The translations under genes and the position numbers were made by a program. Source: Siphonodentalium dalli (lineage: Eukaryota > Mollusca > Scaphopoda > Gadilida > Siphonodentaliidae). From it: DNA of 64,000 nucleotides. Below the pieces are notes generated by a model. The model saw only the letters and a program-made list of their open reading frames with translations. It had not been told where the DNA came from and did no database searches. The stretch covers positions 157,536,875 to 157,600,874 of the forward strand of contig CP136062.1 of NCBI GenBank assembly GCA_032622095.1, in the 5' to 3' direction. The stretch's first letter is position 1, and the number at the start of each line of letters is the position of its first letter. This document shows, one piece after another, positions 57,001-62,460 of this stretch.

Positions 57001-58154
57001 GATGCATGGACACTTACATCGATACATGGACACTTACATCGATACATGGACACTTACATCGATACATGGACAACCATGAACATTTACATCGATACATGAA
57101 CACTTACATCGATACATGGACACTTACATCGATACATGGACACTTACATCGATACATGGACACTGACATCGATACATGGACAACCATGAACACTTACATC
57201 GATACATGGACACTTACATCGATACATGGACACTTACATCGATACATGGACACTTACATCGATACATGGACAACCATGAACACTTACATCGATACATGAA
57301 CACTTACATCGATACATGGACAATCATGAACACTTACATCGATACATGGACACTTACATCGATACGTGAACACTTACATCGATACATGGACACTTACATC
57401 GATACATGGAAACTGACATCGATACATGGACAACCATGAACACTTACATCGATACATGGACACTTACGTCGATACATGGACAATCGTGAACACTTACATC
57501 GATATATGGACACTTACATCGATACATGGACACTTACATCGATACATGGACACTTACATCGATACATGGACACTGACATCGACACATGGACACTTACATC
57601 GATATATGGACACTTACATCGATACATGGACACTTACATCGATACATGGACACTGACATCGATACTTGGACACTTACATCGATACATGGACACTGACATC
57701 GATACATGGACACTTACATCGATACATGGACACTGACATCGATACATGGACATTAAGATCATTTAAAAAACACGGGTTGACTTGTCCGAGCAACATCGCC
57801 ATTATCGAATAAATTAATTACAAGTAATATATAGTGTCTCATAAAGTGAAAATCGGAACACGAGTAACCATATCCGGCTAATTATAACTTCTGACATTAC
57901 AGTTCAGAGACCTACGCCGACTTGTTCATGCCATCCAACACGACGACGCATGGTTGTTCAATCAACTGAATCAGTAATAACAACGCCCACTAAAACTCTA
58001 ACTTCTGACATTACAGTTCAGAGACCTACGCCGACTTGTTGTTCATTCCATCCAACACGACGACGCATGGTTGTTCAATCAACTGAACCAGATCGACAAC
58101 TTTTCTGCTATAGAGGTCATGAAGCATGCTGATCTAATATATCTCTATAACCAC
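27209..58154 (+). CDS. TRPM-like protein with SLOG/LSDAT N-terminal domain, 12 exons, 3' end outside window
   Basis: Exons 27209-27466, 29874-29987, 34595-34662, 36341-36413, 39236-39383, 47011-47159, 47981-48140, 49730-49998, 50626-50690, 52363-52568, 54505-54599 and 58017-58154 join in phase into 581 codons without a stop. Residues 1-86 are acidic and Ser-rich. A TRPM MHR1/2-like (LSDAT, SLOG fold) domain follows: VYGKIHFADFG, LDMAHDVWELKLPNILICVY, GGWLVTDG, GMANW, LHPDHSHFLLLN and PRVVIVDD. In TRPM2 and relatives this fold binds ADP-ribose-type ligands in the cytosol. The last four exons are charged and helical, without a clear TRPM match. Whether an ion channel follows is unknown. A stand-alone SLOG protein is the alternative. 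Confidence 0.75.
27692..27835. repeat. Degenerate pair of family A hairpins
   Basis: CCAATGTATTCTCTTATATA...AAGAGAATGCACTGG and CCAATGTATTCTCCC...ATACATTGG are diverged copies of the 67-bp palindrome of the family A MITEs, without the TTAA ends. Confidence 0.75.
28025..28066. repeat. Perfect 42-bp palindrome (20-bp arms, TG loop)
   Basis: AAATTAAATAAGTCGCTCTT, then TG, then the exact reverse complement. Confidence 0.95.
28423..28894. mobile_element. Family A MITE copy 2, with a third broken hairpin
   Basis: TTAACCCTTTACCCAACAGA at the left and TGTAAACGGTTAA at the right. Hairpins stand at about 28455-28521 and 28673-28740. Between them a second-hairpin copy (28598-28647) is broken by a deletion in one arm, followed by a repeated CACAGGGCATAACTGTAACT. 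The element is thus about 80 bases longer than copies 1 and 3. Confidence 0.85.
29614..29787. repeat. Short foldback with 16-bp perfect arms
   Basis: AAAACACTCAACACCG at 29614 and its reverse complement at 29772. A related AAAACACTCAACAT occurs near 49021, so it may be a dispersed element. It ends about 85 bases before gene 2 exon 2. Confidence 0.75.
29874..29987 (+). CDS. Gene 2 exon 2
   Basis: Acceptor AAATTATAG, donor GTAAGG; 38 codons, phase 0 at both ends. It encodes PTTTASVPRDWPTVTPGNV then DDEDVPINLEWQIG. This is a linker before the SLOG domain; nothing catalytic is seen. Confidence 0.7.
30701..31359. repeat. 29-bp perfect inverted repeat pair
   Basis: CGTCGGTGGGCTACCAAAAG plus GACGTATAC at 30701-30729 and the exact reverse complement at 31331-31359. 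The 600 bases between them are AT-rich and code for nothing recognised. Confidence 0.85.
31890..32680. repeat. Dispersed repeat blocks split by a hairpin element
   Basis: AAAATGGCTGTGACTTTGGC and GCATGACGTGGAACAGAAAA (31890-32130) are inverted relative to 13200-13320. CTCGTAGAAAGGTATATAAG...TTTTGGAGCGC (32546-32635) matches 13386-13480 and 14250. The element 32115-32474 lies between the two parts. Confidence 0.6.
32115..32474. mobile_element. TIR element (TGTGACC ends) carrying one family A hairpin
   Basis: The left end TGTGACCGGGCATTTCAAAT, then CCAGTCGGAAGTCGGGAT, pairs with the right end (AATCCCGACTTCCGACTGGA, then TTTGATATGGCGGGTCACA), giving inverted repeats of about 38 bases with a perfect core. 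Inside are a short GAGCCCCAC-type inverted pair and one 67-bp hairpin (about 32353-32421) of the same sequence as in the TTAA elements. Confidence 0.8.
33150..33230. mobile_element. Probable LINE 3' tail
   Basis: CTCTGTAATGTCCAGAATAA, then ACTGAATTGAATTGCATTGA and ATTG, resembles the 3' ends of invertebrate non-LTR elements, which finish in AATTG-type short repeats. No coding remnant precedes it. Confidence 0.4.
33231..33955. other. Intron stretch without recognised feature
   Basis: Only short frames; nothing identifiable. The 78-codon frame at 33747 has no family match. Confidence 0.5.
33963..34115. repeat. 26-bp tandem repeat, about six copies
   Basis: The unit CGTTATAATGAACACATTTA plus ATAATA repeats almost perfectly; the first copy has G for A. 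High identity suggests recent expansion. Confidence 0.95.
34595..34662 (+). CDS. Gene 2 exon 3
   Basis: Acceptor ACAATTTCAG, donor GTAACT; 22 codons plus 2 bases. It encodes LGKKGNERTQQWMGKHMKYV then TG. The phase joins exactly to the next exon. Assignment rests on splice sites and phase only. Confidence 0.6.
35160..36200. other. Intron stretch without recognised feature
   Basis: AT-rich. A purine-rich minus-pyrimidine stretch (35860-35940) and a GTTT-rich microsatellite near 36050 are present. The 100-codon minus-strand frame at 35816-36118 is low complexity (Phe/Pro-rich) and not credible as a gene. Confidence 0.5.
36341..36413 (+). CDS. Gene 2 exon 4, start of SLOG domain
   Basis: Acceptor GCTACTCTAG, donor GTTTGT. 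It encodes TGKRTKNCVYGKIHFADFGH then RTPK. The C.YG.I.F...G pattern aligns with the segment GDIQFETLG of TRPM channels just before the LSDAT domain. A longer overlapping frame in another register is a shadow. Confidence 0.75.
36636..37035. mobile_element. Family A double-hairpin MITE copy 3
   Basis: TTAACCCTTTACCTAACAGA at the left and TGTTGGGTAAAGGGTTAA at the right. Hairpins are at about 36667-36733 and 36814-36881. It is nearly identical to copy 1 over most of its length. It lies about 220 bases after gene 2 exon 4. Confidence 0.9.
38056..38345. repeat. Inverted repeat around ATTCTGCTTAGGCCT and a dispersed end
   Basis: ATTCTGCTTAGGCCT (38056) and its exact inverse AGGCCTAAGCAGAAT (38257). 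The following AACTAAATTCACCCTCTGGG recalls the repeat near 10005-10240. The 104-codon frame beginning at 38270 starts in this repeat and has no family match. Confidence 0.6.
39236..39383 (+). CDS. Gene 2 exon 5, SLOG core strand
   Basis: Acceptor ATATTACAG, donor GTGAGC. It encodes YCMVSPHDETETLLDMAHDV, then WELKLPNILICVYGKLSK and NRMG. The W.L..PN.LI.V.G motif is the hallmark of TRPM N-termini (LKTPNLVISVTGG). The second Gly of the usual GG is Lys here. An open frame continues 260 bases past the donor. Confidence 0.85.
39389..39524. repeat. 33-bp direct repeat followed by a hairpin with ~30-bp arms
   Basis: CATTATACAGTTGTCGCCCG is repeated 33 bases later. Then ACATTGTGATTTGTC...GGAGAACG pairs with CGTTCTCGAGCGGGTGACAA ATCTCAATGT. 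It starts within 10 bases of the donor of gene 2 exon 5, and the exon frame stays open across it. Confidence 0.8.
39850..41074 (-). mobile_element. Ty3/gypsy-type LTR retrotransposon relic
   Basis: On the minus strand, an LTR start TGTTATATATCTAGAGTT is found at 41074 and again at 40031. The second is preceded by the purine tract AAAAAGGGGGA, as expected for a 3' LTR. The copies share ACTCTAGAAAAGGAAGCAGA. Between them are RNase H (SVDESTNTLGARLLQNQQPV, then a stop, then QLEKEMTAILFGLERFRQKV and ETDHKPLE) and the end of integrase/Pol. About 200 bases of 3' LTR remain; the 5' LTR and most of gag-pol are deleted. Confidence 0.85.
40052..40546 (-). pseudogene. Gypsy Pol C-terminal fragment
   Basis: A 164-codon frame on the minus strand: LTKGQVGRMGNVKTNQWIPA, VKDISDAPNSYIIETKSGGM, YRSNRLDILATN and TRSGTISKPPLRYE. 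This is the usual tail after the integrase of invertebrate Ty3/gypsy polyproteins. It is separated from RNase H by an internal deletion that removes the rest of the integrase. Confidence 0.85.
41330..41890. other. Intron stretch without recognised feature
   Basis: No credible frames, repeats or signals seen. Confidence 0.5.
42880..44990. repeat. ~140-bp tandem repeats with two alternating variants
   Basis: The unit runs from TTTAAACCACACNATTAGATTCC through AAATCGGCGCTAAA to CCTGACTCGAATGGC. Starts are near 43159, 43302, 43432, 43582, 43722, 43907, 44061, 44200, 44333, 44480, 44610, 44771 and 44905. Units with GGAGAAGAATNT...GGAAATCGGCGC tend to alternate with units with GGATGATTA...CAATCGGCGA, giving a ~280-bp higher order. 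Confidence 0.8.
44993..45024. repeat. (AGAC)8 microsatellite at element end
   Basis: Perfect AGAC repeat. Its complement (TGTC)n stands at the matching end of the inverted copy near 59744. Confidence 0.95.
45053..46151. other. Intron stretch without recognised feature
   Basis: No credible frames; nothing identified. Confidence 0.5.
46152..46574. mobile_element. MITE with ~40-bp TIRs
   Basis: Left AAGGTCCCATTACACGATTA, then AGCTTGCTTAATTCAGC. The right end inverted reads AAGGTGCCTTTGCACGATTA, then AGCTTCCTTTATTCAGC. It is 423 bases and non-coding. A second inner pair (CAGCAAGCTT...) may add pairing. Confidence 0.8.
46797..46991. mobile_element. TTAA-bounded MITE, family B, beside a splice acceptor
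   Basis: TTAACCATTCCACGTCTAAA at the left and TTTAGTAAAGGAAGGGTTAA at the right. It shares CTCATTGACGAGTAGTTCC and ACCCCTCCAAATG with the other copies. Its right TTAA ends 20 bases before gene 2 exon 6. Confidence 0.7.
47011..47159 (+). CDS. Gene 2 exon 6, GGWLVTDG segment
   Basis: Acceptor TTTATTTTAG; the donor GTTTGA is weak but fits the phase. It encodes GGWLVTDGLLKNTTAYDTLN then GPPNIGMANWSEITESPS. It matches the TRPM order GAWI.TGG ... IGIA.WG, but with TDG in place of TGG. Joined directly to the previous exon, the product lacks about ten residues that TRPM proteins have before GAWI. If the donor is not used, a TGA follows at once. Confidence 0.75.
47981..48140 (+). CDS. Gene 2 exon 7, HPDHSHFLLLN motif
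   Basis: Acceptor ATTTATAG, donor GTTGGT. It encodes DGGHWPAKYKLSESMN, then TTGFSLHPDHSHFLLLNEPG, and EARFQVETKLK. The L...HSHF.L.(D/N) motif followed by E...R..(L/E)K is one of the best conserved TRPM LSDAT signatures (LDNNHTHLLLVDNG in TRPM8). Confidence 0.85.
48425..48560. repeat. Degenerate family A hairpins
   Basis: ACAATGCATTATCTTATATA...GCATATATCAGAGAATATAT (48433-48495) and a half hairpin CCATTGCATTCTCTTATATA (48528), the second lacking its mirror arm. CACTGGCACAGGAT near 48931 may be the displaced end. Confidence 0.7.
48700..48778. repeat. 21-bp tandem repeat, nearly four copies
   Basis: The unit is TTATTTAGACACATACATGAC. The period is a multiple of three, so a frame encodes repeated TYMTYLD; this is a repeat product. 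Confidence 0.9.
49730..49998 (+). CDS. Gene 2 exon 8, end of SLOG domain
   Basis: Acceptor AATTTTCAG, donor GTGTGT; 269 bases. It encodes CLVGFPRVFSVSLFAHS early, and DCPRVVIVDDTTDCFDVVEH with TPMIATK at the end. The late part follows the TRPM strand PCVVVEGSGQIAD in position and hydrophobic pattern, but the GSG is replaced by DTT. The first half is not readily alignable. Confidence 0.7.
50233..50321. repeat. Hairpin with ~24-bp arms
   Basis: GGCCTGATATCAGCCCGATG then TAAC pairs with GTTACCTCGGGCTGATATCG then GGCC, two mismatches. The centre holds a short CAACCTTCAACCTTCGG repeat. Confidence 0.85.
50626..50690 (+). CDS. Gene 2 exon 9
   Basis: Acceptor CAATTGTAG, donor GTGAGT. It encodes KGTAIHDLLDFLLRIKDEID then E. 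A short helical, charged segment, supported by phase and good splice sites. Confidence 0.7.
50852..51235 (+). pseudogene. Non-LTR retrotransposon (LINE) ORF2 C-terminal remnant
   Basis: One frame reads SDSPRGTFYRNIKTSPCFSR, YLLQLSDNLIPDIAKFRTAN, HRLLVEKGRW, a TGA (51002), then CNTCEQCGNGIWDEYHLLLI, CDGFIVIREQYIPKYYSLSP and a TAA at 51233. The FRT.NHRL..EKGRW...C..C....DE.H.L..C...R..Y..KYY pattern is typical of the end of invertebrate LINE ORF2. One internal stop only. It is inserted in the gene 2 intron on the same strand. Confidence 0.85.
51236..52362. other. Intron stretch; probable LINE 3' UTR then nothing recognised
   Basis: The first ~250 bases may be the LINE tail. A small hairpin CGACCATGTTTTCAAACGTGGTCG-like sequence lies at 51851-51874. 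Nothing coding before exon 10. Confidence 0.4.
52363..52568 (+). CDS. Gene 2 exon 10
   Basis: Acceptor GCATTTACAG, donor GTATGT. It encodes KESKKKMVEDEEVAGLLADM, then HYTATIHKCLKRMNMFTLKP and EILLKAIED. Basic then acidic, helical. Its higher GC and smooth codon use set it apart from the intron around it. No family match is claimed. Confidence 0.8.
53000..53424. mobile_element. TGTGACC-type element carrying two family A hairpins
   Basis: The left end TGTGACCCGCCATATCAAAT then CCAGTCGTAAGTCGGGAT matches the TIR of the 32115 element. Hairpin 1 is at about 53052-53120 and hairpin 2 at about 53346-53413, joined by a core (GAGCCCCAGACAAACATGAG, GTGGGGCTCCCTGCAGGG) that is inverted relative to the 32115 copy. 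The right TIR is missing after CACAGGGTAAATTA. Confidence 0.8.
54135..54330. repeat. 19-bp / 16-bp tandem repeat
   Basis: The unit CTATGATGTTATAAACCGA alternates with the 16-base form CTATGTTATAAACCGA, about eleven units in all. It ends ~175 bases before gene 2 exon 11. Confidence 0.95.
54505..54599 (+). CDS. Gene 2 exon 11
   Basis: Acceptor TTTAATTGTAG, donor GTATGA. It encodes ANALDINVRRLISKAKSIGG then RTRDKIAEEHKQ. Helical and basic. The phase joins both neighbours. A partial copy of its end (GGGGACGTACACGTGACAAG) recurs 50 bases downstream at about 54617. Confidence 0.75.
54910..56250. other. Intron stretch without recognised gene
   Basis: Short palindrome TGGGCAACGAGTTGCCCA near 55002 only. 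No credible frames. Confidence 0.5.
56257..56418. repeat. Long hairpin with ~70-bp arms
   Basis: ATAGAACCGCATGTGTGTCT, then ATTTTGACGAATTATCGCAC and GATTTGTTGGCGG, are mirrored by CCGCCAACAAATCTCGTGCG, ATAATTTCGTCAAAATCCAG and ACACTCATGCGGTTCTAT. The centre also has a partial match of GTATCGC/GCGATAC. Confidence 0.9.
56661..57750. repeat. Minisatellite of 10-bp modules (20- and 30-bp units)
   Basis: About 109 decamers in strict register: CACTTACATC + GATACATGGA (or GAA), with CAATCATGAA or CAACCATGAA modules inserted. I saw no indel across 1.09 kb, only substitutions. Because 20 is not a multiple of 3, all frames read the same cycle (TYIDTWT, LTSIHGH, LHRYMD), which explains the overlapping frames on both strands. 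It is not a gene. It lies in the intron before the duplicated exon. Confidence 0.95.
57887..57977 (+). pseudogene. Tandem partial copy of gene 2 exon 12
   Basis: The acceptor TGACATTACAG and 24 codons (FRDLRRLVHAIQHDDAWLFN, then QLNQ) match exon 12 except for a missing Val codon and few substitutions. A TAA follows at 57975. The offset is 114 bases. With an intact acceptor it could be spliced in and would then end the protein. Confidence 0.85.
58017..58154 (+). CDS. Gene 2 exon 12 (last in window)
   Basis: Acceptor TGACATTACAG, donor GTACGT; 46 codons, phase 0. It encodes FRDLRRLVVHSIQHDDAWLF, then NQLNQIDNFSAIEVMKHADL and IYLYNH. It is chosen over the similar copy at 57903 because that copy runs into TAA after 24 codons. 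Later exons must lie beyond base 64000. Confidence 0.75.
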
Positions 58155-58204
58155 GTACGTAGATAGCTTACACATCGGTGATGGCATTTGTACAGTCAAC
58201 TTTA

Positions 58205-58850
58205 ACGTCCGCGTTAACTGTGAATATTTAGAATGTCTTTACATTTTCAACACCCTTTATTTCACCTAAATCTGTCAAGGGACCTAGCAATGACATGGGT
58301 GCCATATTTAAACCCCTATGGATGGCGGCCATTTTGCATCGGGGTGGGTGAGTGGGGTGAATATTTTGAATGTCTTGGGAGCCACCCTACAGCATACCTT
58401 GTTTGACGTAAATCGGTCAATGAATATTTAGAATGTCCTGGTGGTCACCAACGTGCAACAATTTTTTGTTTTATCTATATGGGTCAAGCACTGGCATGGG
58501 TGCCATATTTAAATTCTTCTAGGTGGTGGCCATTTTGCATCGGGGTGGGGTGTTTGGGGTGAATATTTAGAATGTCATGGGATCACTTTGTTTGACTTAA
58601 ATCAGTCAAGGCCATTTCGAGCGGGGTGGGTGTGTTGTTTCAATATTTAGAATGTCTTCGGGGCCACCACTGTGCAACACCTTTCATGTTACCTAAATAT
58701 GTCGAGATATGGCATATGTGGCCGCTTTGTACACCTCTGGGCGGCGGCAGTTTTGGTTCGGTGTGTGGTGTGAATGTTTAAAATGTTTTGGAGCCACCCT
58801 ACAACACCCTTTATTTTGACCTAAATCAGTCAAGGGGGTGAAAAATTACA
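58205..58850. repeat. Imperfect tandem repeat around GAATATTTAGAATGTC
   Basis: GAATATTTAGAATGTC recurs near 58222, 58358, 58424, 58559, 58642 and 58772, with TGGGTGCCATATTTAAA, GGCGGCCATTTTGCATCGGG and CACCCTTTATTT blocks between. Related phrases occur near 1840-1900. It merges into a C15 tract at 58865. Confidence 0.75.
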
Positions 58851-58879
58851 TGGTGCCTTATTTACCCCCCCCCCCCCCC

Positions 58880-59722
58880 GACGGCAGCCAATTATCAATT
58901 TGGCGGACATCGGCGCTAAAATATGTTTATCAATTGTGGTGCCCCTCCCCCTTCCGTGCACTCCTGACTCGAATGGCACCACTGTTGACATATTTAAACC
59001 ACGGTAAAAATTGTCCCCAGTTAGACCCCTTCTGTGCCATCTATATGGTCCCACGTGCATTTATATAGAACACAGACAGACAAACAGACACAGAAGGGGT
59101 ATAACAGGGGACAATTTTTTCCGATGAAGATAATGGTGTGGGTTAGAATTGTCTAAAGTGTCGCCGATTTCCACCAAACTTACACATAATTATTACTATG
59201 ATATGAGGAATCTACCTGTGTGGTTTAAAGATGTCAACAGTGGTGCCATTCGAGTCAGGAGTGCACGGAAGGGGGAGGGGCACCACAATTGATCAACACA
59301 TTTTAGCGCCGATGTCCACCAAATTGATAATCATTCTTCCCCACAATACAAGGAATCTAATCGTGTGATTTAAAGACGCCAAATTGGTACCGTGTTTGTG
59401 AGAGATGGTGGAGACGAGGCACTAAATTTGATAAGAATGTGTTTAGTCGACGATTACCACCAAACTTATACACAATCATCTCCATTATATCAGGAATCTA
59501 ATGATGGTGTGGTTTAAAGCTGTCAAAAGTGCCGTCATTTGAGTCAGGGGTTCATCGAAGGGGGCATGGGCACCAAATTATGGATACAAATATTTTTAGC
59601 CCAGATTTCCACCAAATTGGTACATTTACTTCTCTGTGCTACGAAAAATCTAAGACGCTAAATTTGTGCGTTTGGTAAGAGATGGGGGGAACTAAATGTA
59701 TTCGCCGATTACCACCAAACCT
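58880..59722. repeat. Family C array units, head-to-head junction near 59095
   Basis: 58890-59090 holds units in the forward orientation ending in ACAGACAGACAAACAGACA. From 59098 the same units run in reverse (GGGGACAATTTTTTCCGATG). Two element ends therefore meet head to head here. Confidence 0.7.
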
Positions 59723-62460
59723 ATCTATATCTATATTTGCGAATGTCTGTCTGTCTGTCTGTCTGTCTGTGTTCTATAGAAATTCACAGGGGACCATCTA
59801 GATGATGCCAAATGGGTCTACTAGGAGTAGCTTTTTACGAGAAAGATAATGGTCGGGGTTAGAATTTTCTAAAGCGACGCCGTTGTTGTCAGGGGCTGAA
59901 AAGGGGGAGGGGCAGAAAATAAATTTGTCGCCGATTGCCACCAAACTTATATATAATCATCCCCATAATATGAGGAATCTTATGGCGTGGTTTAAATATG
60001 GCAAAAGTCGCGCCGTTCGCGTCAGGGGTGCCCGGAAGGGGGGAGGGAGCAGATTTTGTTTTCTGTCGCCGATTGCCACGAAACTTACATATAATCATCC
60101 CCATGATATTAAGAATCCATCGGTGTGGTTTAAACATGTCAAAAGTGGCGTCGTTTGCGTCAGGGATGAACGGAAGGGGAGAGGGGCACCAAAATTGATA
60201 AAACTAATTTTAGCGCCGATTTCCACCAAATTTGATATATATTCTTCTTCATGTTACAAGGAATCTAATTGTGCGATTTAACAACGCCAAATTGTTGTTT
60301 TTGGATGAGAGATTGGGAGGGGGTGGGCACTAACTTTGATAATAAGTCGCCGATTGCCACCACACTTATACAAAATCATCCCCATGGTATGAGGAGTCTA
60401 ATGGTGTGGCTTTTATCTGTCAAATGTGGCCTCATTCGAGTCAGGGTTGCATTGAAAGGGACAGGGGCACCAAAATTGATGCACAATTTTTTTAGCGCCA
60501 ATTTCCACCAAATTGATACACGTTCTTATCCATGATACGAGGAATCCAATCGCGATTTAAAGACGCCATAGTGGTGCTGTTTCAGTGAGAGATGGAGAGG
60601 GGAGGGATTGGCACCAAATTTGATAACAAATATTGTTTAGTCGCCGATTATCACCAAACTTATAAACAATCATATCCATGATATCAGGAGTGTAATCGTG
60701 TGGTTTAAGGGTGTCACAAGTGGGGCCATTCGAGTCAGTGGTGTATAGAGATGAGAGGGACACAAAAACTTATATCTATATGTTTAGTGCCGATTTCCAC
60801 AAGATTGATACATATTCTTCTCCGTGATACGAGGAATCTTATCGTGTGGTTTAGATACACCAAATTGGTGCCCTATGGGTGAGAGATATGGGGACCTTAA
60901 GTTTGATACGAATTTGTATACTCGCCAATTTACACCAATTTCATATATATGCATCTCTAATCTCTAATGAGTCTTAGTGTGTGCAGCTTGAGTCCGAAAT
61001 AGGGACGGGAGGGTCACCAAAACTGATACAAACTATTTTTAGTACCAATTACCATCAAATTCAGACACGTTCTTCTCAAATGATACAAGAAATACAATCG
61101 TGCTGTCTGTCTGTCTTTTTGTCTGTCTGTGTGCGTTCTATATATAACTTCACGCGGTACCATCGAGATGGCACCAAGGCGTTCTAAGAGGGGTAACTTT
61201 TTACAAGGAAGATAATGGTGCGGGTTAAAATTTTCTAAAATGATGCTGTTGGTGGGAGGGGAAATTAAAAAAATATGGTGAAATAGTTTTGACATTCATA
61301 CCCGTTTTCTCTAATGATATACCATGAATTAAATCACATTTGGTGTCATTTGTGTCACGGATGGCGAGCGGATATGCACTATCATTGATAAGATTGCTAT
61401 TCGCCGATATCCACATATAAGTTATATACAGTCACCAGGCCATCTCCATATCATTTTAAGTAGTTGGGCGTTCACATTTCACAATCCCGACATATGGTGA
61501 CCCACATAAGTCACTTAAACAATTATATCTTCTTAACAGTCATATTTATGGCAATCAAGGCATTCACACAATTAGCTAACAAAAAGAGATAACTAGAAGA
61601 AGCATTAAACGTATATTTATCATTCTATTGAAGAGATACATATATTCGTGCAAACTGAGAGATCTCGAACCGTCAGAGGATTGCATATATATAATAACAA
61701 AATTTAGTCTGTTCCATTCAATACAGTTTCCACAAAAAGTTACAATTTGTCAAGAGATATGGAAGGCCTGTTCAAAAATAGTGGTCACAGTGTGCAGTCA
61801 AATATAGTTTCTTCTGATATACAAGACAATGCAGTTAGTAGCACAAGACTTTAAGGACCCTACCAATACGGACATCTGACAAGGGTTTTAGAACAGACTC
61901 ATCGACTGACATAAACAACTCAAAATCTCGCTCTGTCACGGTGCCTGGCACATGTAGCTGATATATGTGCGCAGCAACATTTCGTTTAGACTAAGAATAT
62001 TTAGCCAATATATAGCACCATGAACAGAGGAGCACTTGGAAATTTCTTTGAAACATCGGTATCTTCATGGAGATATGATAGCCATGTGTCCTCGATATCT
62101 TAGTCCAACCCACTAGATTGATTGATACATCTCAATATGTAAAACCCAATTATCATCTTTTATCGAACTAATGTGTTTATGATGTTCATGTATCATATTA
62201 TAACGTCTAATGTATACGCAGTTGTAATTAAATAAATACTTCATTATTGGTGGAACGGATTAATCGCGATAAACAGAATGACAATTGATAAGGTGAGCCA
62301 CTACTTATATTCCATGACTGTAATAATAATATTTTGTGATGCTATTTGAATATACAATTTATGAGAAAACGTATAACACTTTGAGCAAGAGCATTCTCTA
62401 TTCCCAACAAATATCCACAGCATACATTAACCTGGGCAACGCCGGGTAACCCTGCTAGTA
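59723..62460 (-). mobile_element. Family C element, inverted copy (2.74 kb)
   Basis: Starts TATCTATATCTATATTTGCG and (TGTC)n, then a reversed ~140-bp array to about 61440. Unique sequence follows (GGAGCACTTGGAAATTTCTT matching 42332-42352 inverted), ending AACCTGGGCAACGCCGGGTA then ACCCTGCTAGTA. Same parts in the same order as 41893-45048. Open frames such as 59883-60281 are array products. Confidence 0.75.

Noticed and set aside
56666-57736. Several overlapping open frames of 76-137 codons rich in His, Tyr, Asp and Thr (MDNHEHLHRYMD type)
   Set aside because: They come from a 20-base repeat that reads the same in every frame; there is no start context, splice support or non-repeat sequence.
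56661-57750. CRISPR-like array
   Set aside because: There are no unique spacers; units are contiguous short repeats in a eukaryotic intron.
59883-60281. 132-codon frame with repeated KGG/KGEG segments, and neighbours on both strands
   Set aside because: Lies entirely in the ~140-bp array of family C; the peptide repeats follow the DNA repeats.
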